This document shows, in pieces, positions 26,640 through 35,922 of a stretch of DNA of 64,000 nucleotides. The number at the start of each line of letters is the position of its first letter. The first letter of the stretch is position 1. Source of the stretch: Bradyrhizobium sp. CSA112 (GTDB lineage: Bacteria > Pseudomonadota > Alphaproteobacteria > Rhizobiales > Xanthobacteraceae); NCBI RefSeq assembly GCF_029051645.1, contig NZ_JAACFS010000001.1, positions 496,001 to 560,000 of the forward strand. The letters are read 5' to 3'. The notes below the pieces were generated by a model. It was not told the DNA's origin, did not search any database, and saw only the letters and a program-made list of their open reading frames with translations. The translations under genes and the position numbers were made by a program.

Positions 26640-27635
26640 ATGTACCTTTTGTCACGGCGAGAACTCCTTGAAACGGCTGCGTGTGTCGCCGCGTTGGTCG
26701 CATGGCCGGGCTGCGCAACCGCCGATGATTACCCCTCTCGCCCTATCAGGCTGGTAATCCCTTATACGGCCGGCGCCGCTGGTGACCAGATCGGCCGGCC
26801 GTGGGCCAACGCGATCGCGCCGTTGCTGGGCCCAACCTACATCGAGAATATTGGCGGCGCCGGCGGCGCGATCGGTTCGTCCGTCGTGGCGCAAAGTGCG
26901 GCCGACGGCTATTCGCTTCTGCTTGGCAACGGCAGCACCCAGGTGATGATTCCGTTGTCCTCGGCGCATCCTGCCTACGACACGGTCCGCGATTTCCGGG
27001 CGATTTATCGCCTGATCACCAGCACGCTTGCTGTCGCAGTTCATCCTTCACTGCCGGTCAAGAACCTGCAGGAGCTGGTCGCTTACGCGAAGGCCAATCC
27101 CGGCAAACTTTCCTATGGGACGCCGGGAGTCGGCACCGGCAATCATCTTGTCGGCGAGATGTTCAAACTACAGTTCGGTATCGCGGCGGACTTCGTCCAT
27201 GTCCCCTATCGGGGCATGGGGCCCGCAACCAACGACCTGATCGGTGGCCAGATCTCGTCGATCATCGCCGTTGTCTCGAGCCAGCTCCTGCAATTGCACG
27301 AGGCGGGCACGCTGCGAATACTCGCCGTGACGAGCGAGGAGCGGTTGAACAGCGCGCCGGAGATTCCGACTGTCATCGAATCCGGCATGCCGGACCTCAA
27401 ATATGCCGGCTGGTTTGGCTTATTTGCGCCCAAAGCAACTCCGGATGCAATCGTGGATCGGATCGCCGCGGCAACCCGCACGGCTATGGCCGCTCCGGCT
27501 CTGCAGGAAACCTACCGTTCGCAAGGATTGGAGCCGGACATCAATTCAAGCCCGGACAAATTTCAGCAGTTGGTCGAAGACGAGCTGGGCCGTTTGGCTC
27601 CCGTCATCAAATCGATCGGGCTCAAACGGGATTGA
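26640..27635 (+). CDS. Bug/TctC-family periplasmic solute-binding protein (orphan)
   Basis: 331 aa. Short N-terminal signal (SRRELLETAACVAALVAWPG), with RR and a possible lipobox-like GC, mature from about residue 29. Bug motifs: YPSRPIRLVIPYTAGAAGDQ, ENIGGAGGAIGSSVVA, and VPYRGMGPATNDLIGGQI. A GAAGGGAAG ribosome site lies upstream. No TctA/TctB membrane genes are nearby, which is common for this family in beta- and alphaproteobacteria. It sits between two convergent STAND regulators, so it may serve as a periplasmic sensor or as a remote transporter component. Confidence 0.92.
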   Translation: MYLLSRRELLETAACVAALVAWPGCATADDYPSRPIRLVIPYTAGAAGDQIGRPWANAIAPLLGPTYIENIGGAGGAIGSSVVAQSAADGYSLLLGNGSTQVMIPLSSAHPAYDTVRDFRAIYRLITSTLAVAVHPSLPVKNLQELVAYAKANPGKLSYGTPGVGTGNHLVGEMFKLQFGIAADFVHVPYRGMGPATNDLIGGQISSIIAVVSSQLLQLHEAGTLRILAVTSEERLNSAPEIPTVIESGMPDLKYAGWFGLFAPKATPDAIVDRIAAATRTAMAAPALQETYRSQGLEPDINSSPDKFQQLVEDELGRLAPVIKSIGLKRD

Positions 27636-27725
27636 GGCAGGAATGGTTTGCGCCGTGTGCGACGATCGAACGTGCGCCGGTGTAATCGTCGACGGCGAAG
27701 GTGCCGCATGCGCGCCTGCCGCGGA

Positions 27726-30620
27726 TCAATGGGCCGCGAACGAGCCCGAACGTGGAGAGCCCAGTTCCGCGAGCAATTCGCCGGCCGCCCTCAGGCCGCG
27801 TGTGTGGAATCCCTCGGTAAATCGCCCATGGATCGGCGCGAGCATGTCCAGCGCTTCTTCGCGGCGGCCTTGCCGCAGCCACAGCCTCGCGAGGCTGATC
27901 GCGGTACGCAGTTCATAACCCAGCGTACCCTGACATCGGGCCAGCTCAAGCGATTGCTTCAGGCTCCGCTCCGCTTGCGGGAAATCCGGGTTGCGCTTGC
28001 GCATCAGCACTTCCGCCCTTGCCCGCATCATGTCGGGCATTTCCATCATGAAGTTACAATGTCGGGCCTGGGCAATCGCCCGATCAATCGTGTCCAGTGC
28101 TTCATTGTCGTGATCGGTCGCCGCCAAAGCTGCCGCGAGCGGTACGCAAAGCCCGGCTACTGCGCCGAAACGTTGGCTCTGCAGCTTCTCGACCGAATCT
28201 TTCAGCATGGCGAGCCCAAGACCGGCCTCGCCCCGCGCCAACAGCGCGATTCCTTTCATGGCCTCGCCGACGATTTGGAGGGTAAGGAGGCTGTGTCTGC
28301 GGGTCTCAACAACGATCCTGTCAATGTGCTCTTCGTAGTTCTCCAGCTCCTCGTTCCAATAGAAGACATCGAATGCCGAGAGCAGCGCTCTGCAGAGCAT
28401 GATCGGATGGTTCATGGTGATCACGTGGGAGATGGTTCTGCGCGCCGTTTCCGTGGCCTGATCGGGATATCCCTGAAGCCAGAGAATGCGGGCAAGGGTG
28501 ATGTGAGCACGCCCGGTATAGTCGAGAGGCAGGCCGCCATGGATTTTGGCTTCCAGGCTCGGATGCGACAAGGCGGCTTCGATGTACGAGCGCGAGGCGG
28601 CAACGTCGCCAAGATAGTGGCAGGAAATGCTCAGCGATACGCGCATGCGCGCCACGGCGGCGGGGTCTTCGCTGGCGATGGCAACGACCTCGCCTCGTTT
28701 GGCGGTCTTCAATGAGTCGTCGAAGTTGCCGGCGAACAATTGGAGCAGATGGAGCCGGTCGATCAGGCCGATCTGACTGGGCACGTCGCCGGTCTTCTCG
28801 GCCAGCCCAAGCGCCCGGTTGAGGCAGGCAACACCGAAATCGTCGATCTGTCCCGTGAGCAGGCGGGCCGATCCCAGCGCGGCGTGAAGTGCGAGGTCTT
28901 GCCTGACGTTCCCGGCCGTTTCATCGAGCGCTTCAATGGCGCGCATGACCCAGAGCTGGCATTCAGCCAAAAGCGACAGCTTGAAGAACAGAGGTATCGA
29001 TGCCGCAGCGAGGGCCACGCCGGTTCTGCGGTCTCCTTGATCCGAGAAGCACCATGTCAGCGCGCCGCGTATGTTGGCGACCTGATCAGCGATCGTCGAT
29101 AGATGTTGGTCCGTCTCGCCACCTATGCTTTCAAGCAGACCAAGAAAGTAGGAGGCGTGGCGTTGCGACATCATCCGGCCGTCCGCCCCGGCGGCAAGTT
29201 TCTCCTGCGCGTAGGCCCGGGTCGTGTCCAGAAGCCTGTAGCGCGTCGATGGCGCGCCTGTGTTCAGCGCCAGCATCGACTTGGCGACCAGGCTGGGGAG
29301 GGTTGCCATGATCGCGTCATCGTCGGTCTCTTCGGAGGCGGCGATCGATCGGGCGGCTTCCAGGGTAAAGTTGCCGACGAACACGGACAGCCGGCTGAGG
29401 ATCACACGCTCCGGCTCGGAGAGGAGATTGTAACTCCATTCGATCGTTGCCCGCAGCGTCCGGTGTCGGGGCAGTGCGGTGCGTCGGCCCTCCCACAGCA
29501 GATTGAAATGCTTGTCGAGCAGTTCGAGCATGGATTTGACGCCGTATGTGCAGACGTGACCTGCGGTGAGCTCGATTGCAAGCGGGATGCCGTCGAGCCG
29601 GCGGCAGAGGTTGCCGACATCCGACGCATTCGCATCTGTCAACTCGAACTCGCCACCCCCGGCAGTCGCGCGCTCCACGAAGAGTTCGACGGCAGGGTAG
29701 GCGAGCGCGTTCGCAGCCGTCAGACCGGCGTCTTCCGGCGGGCTTGTCAGGGGCGGCAGACGATGTAGGTGCTCGCCTTCGACACGCAGCAACTCGCGGC
29801 TCGTGGCCAGGATGTGCAGCTCCGGCGCCTCTTTGTAAAGCCGTTCGGCCAGTGCCGCCGCCGTCTCGATGACATGCTCACAGCAGTCCAGAATCAGCAG
29901 CATTCGCCTGTCGCGCAGGAATGCCGCCAGGCTGCCGGAGAGATCGTTTGATTGAGCCGGCAGCCCAAGCGCGGATGCGGCGATGCTGGGTACGAGAGCG
30001 GCGTCGCCGATCTCGCCGAGGCTGAGAAAGTGGACCTGACCGGCAAACTCCGCGAGCAGGGCATGGCCTGTGGAAACAGCGACCGTCGTCTTGCCGATGC
30101 CGCCAGGGCCAACGATGGTAACGAAACGCTGGGTCTTCAGCTTTTCGGATATGTCTCCGATGGCCTGCTCCCGTCCGGTCATCCGTCGCGAATGTGCTGG
30201 CAGGTTGTGGCCGTGAGCGAGGGTGGACTTGACCGGCGCGGGCTCTGCGCTTTCCGTGCGCGACACCGGGCCGACGAAGCAGTAGCCCTGTCCGGAGACC
30301 GTGCTCAGATATTTGGCGCCGGCGTTGCCGTCCCCGAGCGCCTTGCGAAGTGCCGCGACGTGGACGCGCAGGCTGCCTTCATCAACGCTGGCGTCAGGCC
30401 ACGCCTTGGCCATCAGATCGCTCTTGCTGACGACGGTGCCTGCCTGGAGGACCAGCGTCAGCAGAATGTCGAACGCACGATCCGACAGCTGGATCGGGCT
30501 GCCATCTCTTTCGATCCGCCTCTGTGCGGCATGCAGGCGAAACGGCCCAAAGACGAAGATATCTTGGGCCGAATGTCCAGCAATGGTCGTCGTGTTACTG
30601 CTTCGCCAGCGGGAGTCCAT
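27726..30620 (-). CDS. wHTH-STAND-TPR transcriptional regulator (copy 2)
   Basis: 964 aa from the ATG at 30620; a longer open frame reaches 30800 but its extra 60 residues look non-coding and contain a tandem RSQALV repeat. Domains: OmpR-type winged helix (FVFGPFRLHAAQRRIERDG, GSLRVHVAALRKALGDG), STAND ATPase with P-loop GPGGIGKTT (171-179), Walker B LLILDCCEH, ATSRELLRVEGEH, GIPLAIELTAGH, then TPR-like helices ending in FTEGFHTRGLRAAGELL. It is closer to copy 3 than to copy 1 in the DNA-binding domain. It converges with the TctC gene, 90 bases apart. Confidence 0.9.
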   Translation of the reverse strand: MDSRWRSSNTTTIAGHSAQDIFVFGPFRLHAAQRRIERDGSPIQLSDRAFDILLTLVLQAGTVVSKSDLMAKAWPDASVDEGSLRVHVAALRKALGDGNAGAKYLSTVSGQGYCFVGPVSRTESAEPAPVKSTLAHGHNLPAHSRRMTGREQAIGDISEKLKTQRFVTIVGPGGIGKTTVAVSTGHALLAEFAGQVHFLSLGEIGDAALVPSIAASALGLPAQSNDLSGSLAAFLRDRRMLLILDCCEHVIETAAALAERLYKEAPELHILATSRELLRVEGEHLHRLPPLTSPPEDAGLTAANALAYPAVELFVERATAGGGEFELTDANASDVGNLCRRLDGIPLAIELTAGHVCTYGVKSMLELLDKHFNLLWEGRRTALPRHRTLRATIEWSYNLLSEPERVILSRLSVFVGNFTLEAARSIAASEETDDDAIMATLPSLVAKSMLALNTGAPSTRYRLLDTTRAYAQEKLAAGADGRMMSQRHASYFLGLLESIGGETDQHLSTIADQVANIRGALTWCFSDQGDRRTGVALAAASIPLFFKLSLLAECQLWVMRAIEALDETAGNVRQDLALHAALGSARLLTGQIDDFGVACLNRALGLAEKTGDVPSQIGLIDRLHLLQLFAGNFDDSLKTAKRGEVVAIASEDPAAVARMRVSLSISCHYLGDVAASRSYIEAALSHPSLEAKIHGGLPLDYTGRAHITLARILWLQGYPDQATETARRTISHVITMNHPIMLCRALLSAFDVFYWNEELENYEEHIDRIVVETRRHSLLTLQIVGEAMKGIALLARGEAGLGLAMLKDSVEKLQSQRFGAVAGLCVPLAAALAATDHDNEALDTIDRAIAQARHCNFMMEMPDMMRARAEVLMRKRNPDFPQAERSLKQSLELARCQGTLGYELRTAISLARLWLRQGRREEALDMLAPIHGRFTEGFHTRGLRAAGELLAELGSPRSGSFAAH

Positions 30621-30959
30621 TTTTGGGGGATCTCGACCCGACAGCCGACTTGTTACGTTCCATGACTTGGGAGCGACCAAAGCCTGGGAGCGCACCAAGG
30701 CTTGTGAACGTAGCGGCAGCCTCAAACGTAACATCCGACAGTATCTGGGTAAAGGATCGCTAGCGCATGACTCGTGCGTCACTTTCGCCCCGGTGGACAT
30801 GCCAGTTCGGACAAATGTCCCAATTTTTCAGAAAACAGTCCCGGATTACGGAAAAGGACCAAAACCGCCGCCATTCAATGTTCGCGAGACGTCGAGCCTG
30901 GCGGCTAATTCCCGGGATCATCGGACGATGGCTGAATGTGCGGCGCCAGCGTCCGGGGC
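30621..30959. other. Upstream region of STAND copy 2, no gene
   Basis: No protein I recognise. It holds an imperfect 18-bp tandem repeat (30667-30684 and 30684-30701, unit near TGGGAGCGACCAAAGCC) and an inverted pair TGTTACGTT (30651-30659) and AACGTAACA (30725-30733). These could be regulator-binding sites for the gene starting at 30620. Confidence 0.4.
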
Positions 30960-31376
30960 TCAGCCGGCGTACTGCTTGAGCGCAGCGTTGAGATGGCTCT
31001 GGCTCGAGAAGCCGCAGAGTGCGGCGACTTCCGCCAATGTGAGGTTCGATCGTTCGAGGAGCTCCTTCGCCTTGCTCAGATCGAAAACGTAGGTCTTGCC
31101 CGCATCCCAGGTCTCGACAGGGACGGGGCGGCCGTTATACCAGCACTCGTGATCAACGATGTCCTTGAGAAACACCGACACGAGGAACGCGTCATCATAT
31201 CCCAGCGAGGCGCTCTGCTCGATCGGTTTGTCGAACTGCAGTTCGGTGACGGCAAGAAGCCCGCGGCGCAGGGTTCGTTGATGTGTCGGCGGAGAGGGCA
31301 TCCCAAAGCAATCGGAAAACTCCGCGCCATATGCGCGAGATCGCCGCGATCTCGATGCTCCAGACGGGTTGCTCAT
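30960..31376 (-). pseudogene. AraC-family regulator with internal and C-terminal deletion
   Basis: The 138-codon frame starts at MSNPSG. It keeps part of the AraC N-terminal sensor region (DAFLVSVFLKDIVDHECWYN, PVPVETWDAGKTYVFDLS), then jumps directly to the second half of the DNA-binding domain (KAKELLERSNLTLAEVAALC, GFSSQSHLNAALKQYAG). About 150 residues expected between them, including the first HTH of the pair, are missing, and the last ~15 residues are absent. The reading frame remains open, so a short protein could be made, but it lacks a complete DNA-binding domain. It is probably non-functional. Confidence 0.75.
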
Positions 31377-31413
31377 CCAGGCCGACGCCGCATATTTGAG
31401 AGACAGGCTTAGT

Positions 31414-32307
31414 CTATCCGATAATCGTCGGCTTGAGAATGTCTGGAAGACCGATCCGGCGAAGCAGTTCTGCCCGAATGCGATCGGCGACTGCGTCGAC
31501 GACAGCAGCCCCATCATCGTCCAGCCCGAAATGAATCCGAAGCGGACGCTGTCCGAACGGCGTGTCGACGACGTTCACGATTGCACTCGCGACGTCTTGC
31601 GGGGCCGTATCCCTGGGCGAAAGCTCTGCGAGGCCGGAAAGTGCGATTTCGCTCACGTCGGCGGTCGGACCATCCGCGTACTCTTCCGCCCGAATGGTGT
31701 CGGCCGGCCTGCCAGAGCGCACATAGTGGCCGGGCCCGAGCGCGCCGGGAACGACGATCGTCGTCTCGATGCCCCAACGTGCGAGCTCGCCGGCGTAGCC
31801 CAATGCCAGCGCATCCAGCGCCGCTTTTGACGAAGCATAGGCACCGAGGAAAGGCACCGAGCCGCCTCGCGCGCTACTCGACGTGATCCATATGAGCAGG
31901 CCCTGTCCCTGTTTACGCAATTGAGGCAATGCCGCTCGATTGACACGCTGCGTGCTCAGCACGTTGGCATCGTAAAGCTCGGCGAGTTGCTCCGGCGTGA
32001 AGGACTCCGCCGGTCCGTAAACCACTTGCCCGGCGTTGTGCACGATGACGTCCAGGCGGCCATTTTCGGCAATGATGGTCTCGATGGCCAAACTCACGGA
32101 GGCTTCCGAAGAAACGTCGAACTCGATCGTGCGTAAATCGACGCCATGCTGGCGGGCGTCTGCTCTGATTTCCTCAGCGCGACGTGCGTTGCGGTCGTTG
32201 GTTTCTCGCGTTGAAACATAGACCGTGTGCCCCGCCTGCGCCAGCTCCTCGCAGATGCTTCTTCCGATTTCGTTTGCGGCTCCCGTGATGATGATCACTT
32301 TACTCAT
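31414..32307 (-). CDS. Short-chain dehydrogenase/reductase (SDR)
   Basis: 297 aa, started at MSKVIIITG; the open frame extends further upstream but lacks SDR homology there. The nucleotide motif is TGAANEIGRS, lacking the usual middle glycine of TGxxxGxG; HNAGQVVYG matches NNAG; the catalytic set is S in ITSSSARGG and Y-x3-K in GAYASSKAA. It should reduce or oxidise an alcohol/carbonyl with NAD(P). It lies next to the broken AraC gene, which may once have regulated it. Confidence 0.9.
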   Translation of the reverse strand: MSKVIIITGAANEIGRSICEELAQAGHTVYVSTRETNDRNARRAEEIRADARQHGVDLRTIEFDVSSEASVSLAIETIIAENGRLDVIVHNAGQVVYGPAESFTPEQLAELYDANVLSTQRVNRAALPQLRKQGQGLLIWITSSSARGGSVPFLGAYASSKAALDALALGYAGELARWGIETTIVVPGALGPGHYVRSGRPADTIRAEEYADGPTADVSEIALSGLAELSPRDTAPQDVASAIVNVVDTPFGQRPLRIHFGLDDDGAAVVDAVADRIRAELLRRIGLPDILKPTIIG

Positions 32308-32765
32308 TCGATCCCCAATCGCATCCAAAGTCTCCGCCATAGGCAGCCCCCTCAAGGCATAGCCGTATCGTTTCGTGATGCGACTCGCCGCCTTTTGAGC
32401 GAAGAGCATCTGGAAATAGAGTGCCGCGCTGGGTGGGTCTTTCGATCGTTGAGAGCGATTCCCAAAAAGCACGAAAGTTTTCGAAAAGGCCCGGCTCCGG
32501 TGACGGGACAGTCTCGATGGAGGGTTATCCAGGCAGATTCGTCGATGTGGCGCTTGTCCACTGAATTGGGCACGCCCCGCGCGATCCGACAAACCCACAT
32601 GATGGGATGCAGATCCCGAGTCTGCCCGACGTGCCTTCTCGAAATTGCAGGTGCGGTTGAGAAGATCGATGCTGCGGTGGCCCGCTACAAGGAAGCCATG
32701 CCTTTCGACAGACGGATCGCAGACATCCAATCACCAAAGCGGCTCGCGCATCACAAGGAGACGGA
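32308..32765. other. 458-bp stretch upstream of catalase gene, no recognised gene
   Basis: Overlapping frames on both strands (32227-32769 plus; upstream extension of the SDR frame minus) give no recognisable protein. It must contain the promoters for the SDR gene (minus) and the catalase gene (plus). A good ribosome site (AAGGAGACGG) lies at its right end before 32766. Confidence 0.45.
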
Positions 32766-33821
32766 ATGAACCAGCCAGGCAAACTACCGCGCTCGGGCCT
32801 TGGATCGCTCGTCCTGATCGCGGCCCTTCTCGGAGGCGTCGCCGCCGCCTTCGCATACACCGCAGGCTGGCTCTCGCCCGGACGTCTCACGCCGGAGCGG
32901 ATGATCGAGGCGCTGACGCCACCGAGCGGCGCGCCGCTAGGGCACCGGCGAAACCATGCCAAGGGAATCTGTTTCACCGGCGTGTTCGAGGCGAACGGCA
33001 ACGGCGTAGAGCTCTCTAAAGCCAATGTCCTCGCGCAAGGTAGATACCCCGCCATGGGCCGCTTCAATCTTGGCACGGCCGATCCGAATGCGGTGGATGC
33101 GACCGTGCGCGTCCGCGGCATGGGGCTGCTGATCTCGACGGCGGACGGCGAGGAGTGGCGCACCGCGATGATCAACCTGCCGGTCTTCCCGGTTTCCACG
33201 CCCCAGGCATTTCACGAAATGCTGCTTGCATCGGCCAGCAAGGATCCTGAGGCGGTGAAGGCATTTGCCAGTGCAAATCCGGAGTTTGCAGCGTTCGCGG
33301 CCTGGGCCAAGACGGCGCCCTGGACCGACAGTTATGCGGAAGAGGCGTACAACAGCCTTAACAGCTTCATCTTCACGGATGCGAACGGCAGCGATCACGC
33401 GGTGCGATGGTCGCTCCTGCCGTCGGCACAGCCGATTCTGATTTCACAAGCCGACCTCGACAAGCGCGGCCCGGATTTTCTCGAGCAAGAGATCAAGGAA
33501 CGGGTTTGGGCCGCCGGTCCGCAAACGTGGACCCTGGTCATCACCGTGGCCGATCCGGGCGATCCCACTGCCGATCCGAGCAAGGCCTGGCCGAAGGGCC
33601 GTCGCACGGTTCAGGTCGGAACCCTGGTCGTGCACCGGATCGAGCCGGAGCGGGATGGTCCTTGCCGTGACATCAACTTCGATCCGACTGTCCTGCCGCC
33701 GGGCATCCGAGTCTCGGACGATCCTTTCCCCGCCGCGCGCTCATCGGTCTATCGCAAATCCTATGATTTGCGCGCGGCCGAAGCCAAGGACTATCCGCGA
33801 ACCGAGGGCGGCAAGCCATGA
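32766..33821 (+). CDS. SrpA-like catalase-related peroxidase, membrane-anchored or exported
   Basis: 351 aa. An N-terminal hydrophobic segment (LGSLVLIAALLGGVAAAFAY, residues 12-31) suggests export or anchoring. The heme-catalase core is the short SrpA form: NHAKGICFTGVFEANG with the distal His, RYPAMGRFNLGTADP, and FPVSTPQAFHEM; catalases of this class are about 320-360 aa instead of 480+. It removes peroxides in the periplasm. The stop overlaps the b561 start (ATGA). The srpA-b561 pairing is common in proteobacteria and suggests electron supply by the cytochrome. Confidence 0.9.
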   Translation: MNQPGKLPRSGLGSLVLIAALLGGVAAAFAYTAGWLSPGRLTPERMIEALTPPSGAPLGHRRNHAKGICFTGVFEANGNGVELSKANVLAQGRYPAMGRFNLGTADPNAVDATVRVRGMGLLISTADGEEWRTAMINLPVFPVSTPQAFHEMLLASASKDPEAVKAFASANPEFAAFAAWAKTAPWTDSYAEEAYNSLNSFIFTDANGSDHAVRWSLLPSAQPILISQADLDKRGPDFLEQEIKERVWAAGPQTWTLVITVADPGDPTADPSKAWPKGRRTVQVGTLVVHRIEPERDGPCRDINFDPTVLPPGIRVSDDPFPAARSSVYRKSYDLRAAEAKDYPRTEGGKP

Positions 33822-34381
33822 CCAATCCTCCCCATCGTTTTGCCCTGCTTCAACGGCTGCTGCACTGGCTGATGGCGGCTTGCATCTTCGCCATGCTTTT
33901 CATCGGCGTGGGCATGGTGTCTACGGTTACGCCGAAATATCTGGCGCTCGTCCTCATCCACAAGACGCTGGGCCTCGTTCTCCTGGCGCTGGTTCTGATC
34001 CGGCTGGCGCTGCGGCTGTACTATGGCGCACCGCCCTTGCCGGCCGATCTGCCGAAAGTAATGAAGCTCGGCGCAAGATTGTCGCACCAGATGCTGTATG
34101 CGCTGATGATCGTCATGCCGCTGCTGGGCCTCGGGATGCTTTGGGCAGCGGACTATCCGATCGTCCTGTATGGCGGGGTTCAAATTCCGGCGCTGCTGCC
34201 GCGGAGCGATGGCATGCACACGCTGCTCTGGAATGCCCACGTCTATCTGGGATTTGCATTCTTCGCACTGGCGCTGCTGCATCTGGCCGCAGGGCTGTTC
34301 CACGCATTGATCCGGCGCGACGGCGTATTCGAGACGATCGCACCCCTGCCGCTCCTGGACAGGACGACGCCCGCAGAGTGA
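33818..34381 (+). CDS. Cytochrome b561
   Basis: 187 aa with four transmembrane helices. Heme-ligand candidates are the His in LQRLLHWLMA, IHKTLG, RLSHQMLY and WNAHVYLGF, as in bacterial CybB-type b561. It shuttles electrons from quinol across the inner membrane. It is translationally coupled to the catalase gene and is presumably its electron partner. Confidence 0.92.
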   Translation: MTNPPHRFALLQRLLHWLMAACIFAMLFIGVGMVSTVTPKYLALVLIHKTLGLVLLALVLIRLALRLYYGAPPLPADLPKVMKLGARLSHQMLYALMIVMPLLGLGMLWAADYPIVLYGGVQIPALLPRSDGMHTLLWNAHVYLGFAFFALALLHLAAGLFHALIRRDGVFETIAPLPLLDRTTPAE

Positions 34382-34499
34382 AGGCGCTGCGCGCTCGGCG
34401 GCATCGCGCGCACGTAATTTGAAAACGCGTTTGGGCCAGAAAGACCACATCGTGTGGCGCGCTACCAGAACTTCCCAACCTGCAACAAGGATACCGACG

Positions 34500-35000
34500 A
34501 TGAGCAGAGTAGAACTCCAAAGCCCGACAGATCTTGGAGCCAATGCGAATCGGGACATCCCGGCCGCGCTGAGAGCGCTGCTGGCCGACGTTTTCGCGCT
34601 GTATCTGAAAACCAAGAATTTCCACTGGCATGTGTCGGGCAGCCACTTTCGCGACTATCATCTCATGATGGACGAGCAGTCCGACCAGATATTTGCCATG
34701 ACTGACGACATTGCCGAGCGCGCGCGCAAGATCGGCGGGACAACGATCCGGTCGATAGGCCATATTGCACGCGAACAGCGTATTCTCGACAACGATGCGG
34801 AATACGTCGACCCACAGGACATGCTGGCGGAACTGCGCAGCGACAATCAGCAGCTGACGCGGGAAATGCGGCGGGTCCACGAACTCTGCGATGAATATGA
34901 CGACGTCGCAACGGCAAGCCTCCTGGAGAACTGGATAGACGAGGCGGAACGGCGCATCTGGTTCCTGTACGAGTCTGGCCGAACGGGCCCGAATTCGTGA
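34500..35000 (+). CDS. dps: Dps-family DNA-protection ferritin
   Basis: 166 aa, started at ATG 34500 (MSRVELQSP); a TTG at 34419 would add 27 unrelated residues. The Dps helix 1-2 signature is KTKNFHWHVSGSHFRDYHLM followed by MDEQSDQIFAMTDDIAERAR, containing the inter-subunit ferroxidase ligands (H, D, E). Dps dodecamers oxidise and store iron and protect DNA under peroxide stress. Placement after catalase and b561 supports an oxidative-stress set. Confidence 0.92.
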   Translation: MSRVELQSPTDLGANANRDIPAALRALLADVFALYLKTKNFHWHVSGSHFRDYHLMMDEQSDQIFAMTDDIAERARKIGGTTIRSIGHIAREQRILDNDAEYVDPQDMLAELRSDNQQLTREMRRVHELCDEYDDVATASLLENWIDEAERRIWFLYESGRTGPNS

Positions 35001-35774
35001 GTGCAAGGCGCGCCATCCGGCAGGGGAATGAGAGGTGTGGCCAACGGCCACATCGATCGAGCTGATGACGACATCGTGGATCGGCGTGAGATCGCGCAAA
35101 TGGCTGTGGAAGCGACATCTTCGGGATTGTCCGAAGGACAGGCCGGCACCTATGCGCCAGAACAGTCGCTTCCGGTCGCATGCCTTCTAAGCATGTCGGG
35201 GGGCTTCCTCGATGCCTTCACCTGGCTTTCGCTCGGCGGCGTCTTTGCGAATTCGCAGACCGGAAATGTCGTGTTCCTCGGACTATATGCGGCGTCGGGA
35301 CAATGGCACCAGGCCGCGCATCACTTTCCTCCGATACTGGCCTTTCTCGCGGGCGCATCGGCAGCAACTTTTATTCGGGCGCCACTGCTTTGTCTGGTAG
35401 GCGAGATCGCCTGCCTGGCGCTGGTGACGCTGTTGCTGCATCGATTTGCCGAACCGCTTCCGATCGTGGCGATCTCCTTTGGGGTCGCGCTGCAAACGGC
35501 GAGCTTCAGACAGGTCGAACGCTGGAAGTACCTCTCGGTCACCGTAACCGGAAACATGCTTCGTGCCATCGACCAACTGGCTCCGGCGCCGGATCGCGAG
35601 GCCTTGCATGGCGCGAGAACCATGCTTGCAATTTGCCTGATGTTTCTGCTGGGTGCCACTGTCGGCGGGCTGGTGACAACACGGCTGGGGGCAAGCGGTC
35701 TTGCCGTTCCGATTGGCTTGTTGGCGTCCGTGCTCTGGTTCTGCTGCCGGTATCGCGGCCGCCGCCAGAGCTGA
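35001..35774 (+). CDS. DUF1275 (YoaK) family membrane protein
   Basis: 257 aa from a GTG directly after the Dps stop; in-frame ATGs at 35028 and 35100 are alternatives, and the family homology begins only after residue ~57. The DUF1275 core is ACLLSMSGGFLDAFTWLSLG followed by VFANSQTGNVVFLGL, with about six hydrophobic helices. Function of this family is unknown; it is often near stress genes. It appears to be cotranscribed with dps. Confidence 0.88.
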   Translation: MQGAPSGRGMRGVANGHIDRADDDIVDRREIAQMAVEATSSGLSEGQAGTYAPEQSLPVACLLSMSGGFLDAFTWLSLGGVFANSQTGNVVFLGLYAASGQWHQAAHHFPPILAFLAGASAATFIRAPLLCLVGEIACLALVTLLLHRFAEPLPIVAISFGVALQTASFRQVERWKYLSVTVTGNMLRAIDQLAPAPDREALHGARTMLAICLMFLLGATVGGLVTTRLGASGLAVPIGLLASVLWFCCRYRGRRQS

Positions 35775-35866
35775 GTCATCTCCCAGATCATACGCATTCG
35801 GACCCGGGCATTCGTTTCAGGAGGCCTGAAGCATTCGGCGGCTCGTCAATGAAAACGCATGACGCC

Positions 35867-35894
35867 GCGCCGTGATCCTTGTCGATCGCGGCGC
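35867..35894. terminator. Bidirectional terminator-like hairpin
   Basis: GCGCCGTGATC pairs with GATCGCGGCGC (10 of 11 positions) around a 6-base loop. It lies between convergent genes ending at 35774 (+) and 35923 (-). No U-run on either side. Confidence 0.5.
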
Positions 35895-35922
35895 AACGGG
35901 GCCGTCCGCCGGCCGCAACGGT

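Noticed and set aside
27648..28715. Plus-strand frames opposite STAND copy 2
   Set aside because: Shadow frames; the minus strand encodes the full wHTH-STAND protein.
32525..33199. Minus-strand frame across the catalase start
   Set aside because: Overlaps the catalase gene and its ribosome site; no homology.
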